A stretch of 64,000 nt of DNA from Lycium barbarum (Eukaryota > Streptophyta > Magnoliopsida > Solanales > Solanaceae), in assembly GCF_019175385.1 (NCBI RefSeq), contig NC_083340.1, positions 15,884,336 to 15,948,335 of the forward strand. The letters run 5' to 3'. The translations under genes were made by a program, and so were the position numbers. The notes under the pieces were generated by a model that saw nothing but the letters and a program-made list of their open reading frames with translations, was not told the DNA's origin and did not search any database. Shown here one piece after another: positions 59,240 through 64,000 of the stretch (positions are counted from its first letter, which is position 1; each line of letters starts with the position of its first letter).

Positions 59240-60890
59240 GGTACAACATATTTGTAAAGGAGAGGAGTCTTCTCATCTTCCTTTATTTAGCTTAGCCAAT
59301 TTTTTGTCAAGGAAGAGAAATGACAAACAGAGCGGGAATTTCCGCTCTTAATTTGAAGGGATTTCCACTTTGCATATTCTCACACTGAAAAATTGCATCA
59401 CTTCTAGTGTGGGAAAAAGAATTTATTCATGTTTGATTTTTACGTCGAATCACATTGATTTACTATGGGTAAGTCAGTAAGTGATAGATTTGAGGTGATA
59501 ATATTAATTAACTATGGTTAGTGAATAAAAGTGTATATGAAAGACACGTAACGTATTTCTTGGTTTGATTTAAACACCGAACGTAAAATTTTGTTTTGTT
59601 TATGTTATTCATGCACACCATACGTCCGAAAGGAAGTTAAGATGTCCATTTCCCGATAGGTATTGAGGTGGTGAGACACTATCTACCTTTCTGTGTGTTT
59701 GACCCTTTTGGTTATTACAGTAATAATAGGTATGAATTGCCAATAATAGCATCTTCTAGCGGAGCGAGAAATTTTAATAAAGGGATTCAAAAATTCGAAC
59801 TTGTGACCTCAAGCAAATTGTAAACTACTTTTGCCCCTACAAAGAAACCAAAAGTTAACTTATATTCGAAAATAATAGTTTTTGTCATATTTGCATAGTA
59901 CAATTTTCCAACTACGGGGTTTCAATTGAACGGTATAAAATATAATTATGTTAAAAGTATTGCCAAGGGTAGCTGAGGGTATAGCCCAAAAGCCAGCATT
60001 ACTCCAATGCCTGCAAATGAGGTCTAATCAAAGTTCTTGTCTTTCTTGTACAACTTCAAAATTTTGACGTGTGAGAGTGAACTCCCCAATATTGAGGGAT
60101 AGAAAGATAAAAAGTCACAATCTTTGGTGAAATAGAAACGTATACTTATGTAAGGTAGAATTGCAACCACTAGACTGCAACTCCAATCTTCAAGTAGAAA
60201 AATTGACTCCCAAAACCTCAAAGCTGGAAATGGAGTTTCAGTAGCCAAATGTCAAATAAGGCATTTCATACTCTGAAGTAGGTCTATACTCGTTCACAGA
60301 ATTAGTTTTCCACAACATTAAGTTTATTATAGTTTGAGCATTAGTCACTCTAACGAGGACAACAACTAGGATAACTTTGGGGTCATCATTAGGCATGTTA
60401 CATGTACGTCCCTATACCTTGATAGAATATGACAGATGCATGTGAAATACAATGTACAATGATATCTTCCCTTTATTGTCTTATATGTAGGCCCAGTGAT
60501 AGAAGCACTAAATATGTAATGGATTCAATAAAGAGTAAAAAATCGTATACATCATTCACAAAGCTTTTGGCTTCTAATTTTCTAGGTGTGGCACCGGAAC
60601 GCGATACTTCTAATTTTGGATTCATCGTACTCCCTAAACAAAACAAGAAGTTACAGAACTCCCTCAAAGAAATATAACTGACCTGGCAACTCTTTATAGA
60701 TAGTCTTCATTAGCTGGCCGCATCATGCATGAGAAGAGTAAGAAACTCCCACTTCATTGCTGTGATGATTACGTGCAAAGGGCAGCAAGGAAGACTCTAT
60801 ATCAGCATGCACGCTTTTTCTCTTTCACAAGTTAAAAATAAGTCAGCATCTCAATCATGGTTGGGGCTAAAATTATGACACAAATTGTAT
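59240..60890. other. intergenic, no gene recognised
   Basis: AT-rich. A short region near 60429-60677 is open on both strands but shows no motif. No repeat with clear ends is seen. Confidence 0.4.
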
Positions 60891-61069
60891 GTGCAATTTA
60901 GAAGCTTCCACTAGAATTGTAATGATGGCTCCATGAGATCAGCAATATTATAAGGACCACACTGTTCAACAGGATATTAGAAGCTGAAGACAGAAATACC
61001 ATTACCGGATGATTATAAAATAAACAAATATGGAGGACCAAACAGGCAAACAATAAAGTTTTTGGCTGT

Positions 61070-61340
61070 TCGGGATGACCCCATAAAGGAACCATTCGCA
61101 GTCCGAGCCCCGGCAGCCAGCTCGAAGCGACCTGCTCTTGCTGCGGGAGCAGCTCGAACAGTCTACTGACAACCAAGGGTTCAGGACTGGAACCCGTGCC
61201 ATACCGGCATAGCCAATTTTCAGAAGTTATAGAGCCATTTACCTAGACCATTGGCTGTTCACTTTGGGGACCTGAAGGGTTGTAGTACAACTGGGCGTGA
61301 ATGACACTCAGAGTGCTCTGCATTTCCATGGACTGCTGGG
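61070..61340 (-). other. GC-richer, coding-like segment downstream of the DUF760 gene
   Basis: It is noticeably less AT-rich than its surroundings, with open minus-strand frames. Peptides such as QQSMEMQSTLSVIHAQLYYN (about 61350-61260) and ELLPQQEQVASSWLPGLGL (about 61160-61100) look protein-like but match nothing I recognise. It may be alternative 3' exons, 3' UTR or a decayed gene. Confidence 0.25.
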
Positions 61341-61541
61341 ACCACACTGGAGACCAGCATTTCCTGGAGTTGGAAGCTTAGAAATTTGGATTTGTGTCGT
61401 ACAGCAGTACGCATAAAACAGATGAAATGAGCTTGTTGATTATAAGATACAAAATGCATGCTTAGTGGGTTCGAACGAGTAAACAATTTACAGAGCTAGC
61501 ACATAAATAAATATTTCCTGTTGAAGTACAAAAGAATATCT

Positions 61542-62773
61542 CTAGCTATTGATAATATGGTATTTAGACTCAACAAAGCTTTCTGCCTCCCATAAAAATG
61601 ATCCAAAAGCAACTGCCTCCAGCACCAGCATTGTCAAACCGGAGTATGTAACGGACAGCACTTCATCATTAGATACATCTAGGGTACCATCACCAGAAAC
61701 TTTAACATCAGGCCTTCCAAACAGTGCTTGCGTCTGCTTTTCGATCACAGTAACTGCTTCCTTTGATCTTAAGGTTGCATATCTCTGGAGTGTCTCCGCA
61801 TCCAAATACATAACATAGGATCTCAGCCTCTCTGGTTTACTCTCAAAATCAGAATCCGCAAATCCTTCTCTGTCACCATCTTCAGGGTACATTTGTATCA
61901 ATGAATCTGGATCCCATAGCTGTCTTGGTTTTGCTGGCTCATCAGGATTTGTTGAGATCTGGAAACTCTCAGGAGGCTTGCTCATAGTTCTCTCAAGTTG
62001 ATAACGTTCGTCAACCCTTTTGAGGAAATATCCATACATAATAGAAGCAGCATAGAGCTTACCAAGTTTGATTTTGCTCATTTGAACAATGCTATCGAGA
62101 GGCCCCACAGCACGCTCACCAAGAACTATAGATATATGGCTGATGATCATTTCAAATGCATCAGGGGAGTGTACAGATTCTAGCTTCTGCTCTTGATTTG
62201 GCCAAAAACCCACATTTCCAGTAGGATCTGATGTTTCAGATATTTTTGGGATCATTGAAATGTCATTGTCTACAAACTTATGTACAACTAAGCAGTACAG
62301 AATCTCCTCTAATACTTTCCGCCTTTCTTTGTCTCTGACTTCAGCTATTCTCCTGAAATTCAAATGGTATTTATATCAGTCATAGCCATAAAAATAGCCT
62401 TGGGTGTTATGTTTTCTGTTGGGCAGGAAACAATAACTGAAATATGTCACCCTAATCAAACATAAAGAAGCGTGGGTCAAATAAATTACTTATGGAGGAC
62501 ATCTTTGGATGAAGACTGGTTTTCCTTTAATTGGGTATCCCTTTCATTCTGAAGGTTCTCCAGCTGCTGTTCAATAGCTGCAGGGAGCAGATGGGGATGG
62601 GTTTGCAACATCTGTGCTAAAAATTGACCAACAGATGACTCCAACTTAACAGGAGCAACTGGGACCAAATCACCTCCTGAACTTCCTGATGCTGTTGCTC
62701 TTGTCGTCCAGCTTCTGGTTTGGGCCTTTCCTGGCCCAATTCCTAGCCTCGGAACAGACAAGGATGGAGAGCT
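61542..62773 (-). CDS. chloroplast DUF760 protein (UV-B-induced At3g17800-like), last two exons, partial
   Basis: Exons on the minus strand: 62773-62490 and 62352-61542, with GT-AG ends and matching phase (HK|RIAEVRDKERRK). The upstream exon(s), with start codon and transit peptide, are not recognised and probably lie beyond 64000. The protein has a Ser/Gly-rich linker, then SVGQFLAQMLQTHPHLLPAA, a DUF760 signature. A second DUF760-like half follows, with SHISIVLGERAVGPLDSIVQ and LGKLYAASIMYGYFLKRV. It ends LVLEAVAFGSFLWEAESFVE and a short tail. Family members are plastid proteins, some induced by UV-B. The biochemical role is not established. Confidence 0.85.
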
Positions 62774-64000
62774 CTGCAGAAGAAAGTAAGATTCCTATAA
62801 GCAATGAATGTAAGATTGCTACCGGTACTAAAGAAATTTCTCTTGTGAGATACTGGAAACTAGAAAGTATTGCACCTTCTTGACCCTCCATCAAGAACAT
62901 CAACATACAATTGTATAATCAGCTAAATGGTCAAATTGAACTACTCGTTTTAACTTCAAGAGGAAAGATGTATTACATGAAGCCGCAGAGAGTACAATGA
63001 CACACATACTATTTAACCACACGAGCCCCCCTACCCCACCCAAACCCTAACAACCTTCTCCTCTCAAGCCCCCGACCCCAAAAAGAAAGGGCTAAACAAG
63101 GAGCCCTTAAATCAGCTTAAATGTTTAAAATTCCATCACTCAAGCATACAAAATGCCACAAATAAGGTTCAAATTTTTTAACTCAAAATAAAACTTCACT
63201 TTTAGTCATAGATTGCAAATTTCATATCTTTTCAGCTGAACAAATAAGTTTTCAACACAAATAAGATATTTCATGCACTGATTAGCCAATTGTTTCTAAC
63301 GAGCAAAGCTAAACAAAACAATCCCGAGAAGATATCTTTACACATTTTAAGTTTACCAAACCACACGATGTTCAAGAGCAAGTTATAAAGCTTGAAATGT
63401 TAGTGATAGGTAGATGTTTTTCCTCGATCACATGCATAATGCAACCACCTCTATATCAGTTACTGCCATGCTCCTAAAGATAATCTCTATTATTTACCAA
63501 TTTAATATCAGTTACATGAAACGAATTCAACTTTTAATTGCTGACTCGGAGAGAAACTTATAATCCTGCACGATAGGTGAAATAGATCTACCTTAAGGAT
63601 TTCCAGATTGAAGATAATCCCAATTCAGCCTACTTGATGTAACCCCTCGTACCTCAAATTTGCTGGTTAATTTTTGATATTCTAATATTTACATATGAAA
63701 TGGAAGCCATAGGTCCAAGTTTGAATAGTGATCTCAGGCTTTAGCTTCAGCAGCCTCAAAGATTAAAACCTGAAACTAGGCTAGAATGAGCCACCCCCCG
63801 ATGTGGCTCATAGAGCCCAATTGACAGCTGTAATTACAAGGAATGGTAAGATCAGAAAGATGAATGAACACGCATATCACCCTTGGGCACCAAGGCAATG
63901 ACCTTAACTCATTTTTCTGTATGGAAGATATAAGGAACCTATTGGCTGAATTTCAGAGGTTAGTACTGAGGGTGGTTCAACGGTAAGAAGATCAAAGTGT
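62774..64000. other. probable intron of the DUF760 gene
   Basis: AT-rich with one C-rich patch (63023-63082). It contains no exon I can support. If the gene continues to the right, this is a first intron more than 1.2 kb long. Confidence 0.4.

Overview
This is a 64 kb window of plant nuclear DNA, most likely from a Solanaceae species (Nicotiana-like, though the genus is a guess). The evidence is AT-rich intergenic DNA, short GT-AG introns, Solanaceae-type SINE and MITE families, a Tat-lineage Ty3/gypsy retrotransposon, and genes of the CSLD, XTH, TIR-NBS-LRR and HSF families. There is one assembly gap at 4955-5103.

Layout. 1-1083: probable last intron and last exon of an unidentified plus-strand gene. 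1084-10882: intergenic DNA packed with non-autonomous DNA transposons; several have readable target-site duplications (TSDs). 10883-24955: one Tat-lineage (Retand-like) LTR retrotransposon on the minus strand, 14.1 kb, bounded by a GTAAT duplication. Its gag-pol is decayed by stops and frameshifts. It carries two nested insertions: a 370 bp MITE in its left LTR and a 2.17 kb solo LTR in its integrase. On the opposite strand, between pol and the left LTR, lies an intact four-exon gene of 894 codons (12505-15441) with its own TATA box and G-boxes. 24956-29570: repeats, a tRNA-like fragment and G-rich elements. 31297-35798 (+): complete CSLD gene. 40086-40878 (+): HSF pseudogene. 41194-45629 (-): complete XTH30-like gene, with a duplicated and MITE-interrupted upstream region (45989-47730). 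50035-55534 (+): complete TIR-NBS-LRR gene with five exons. 61542-62773 (-): last two exons of a chloroplast DUF760 gene that continues beyond the right edge.

How the genes fit together. This is gene-space with independent host genes, not an operon. CSLD (Golgi or plasma-membrane glycan synthase of tip-growing cells) and XTH30 (apoplastic xyloglucan remodelling) both act on the cell wall, but nothing in the sequence shows that they are co-regulated. The resistance-type gene has an unusual TIR domain: the NADase glutamate position is glutamine and the BB-loop segment is missing. It also has MHQ in place of MHD.

Most interesting: (1) the antisense gene stays open across three introns inside an otherwise dead retroelement; (2) the TNL has an intact reading frame but an apparently non-catalytic TIR; (3) several insertions have an empty-site copy inside the same window (LTR against LTR, duplicate against duplicate). 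All assignments are by eye from sequence motifs; no database search was run.
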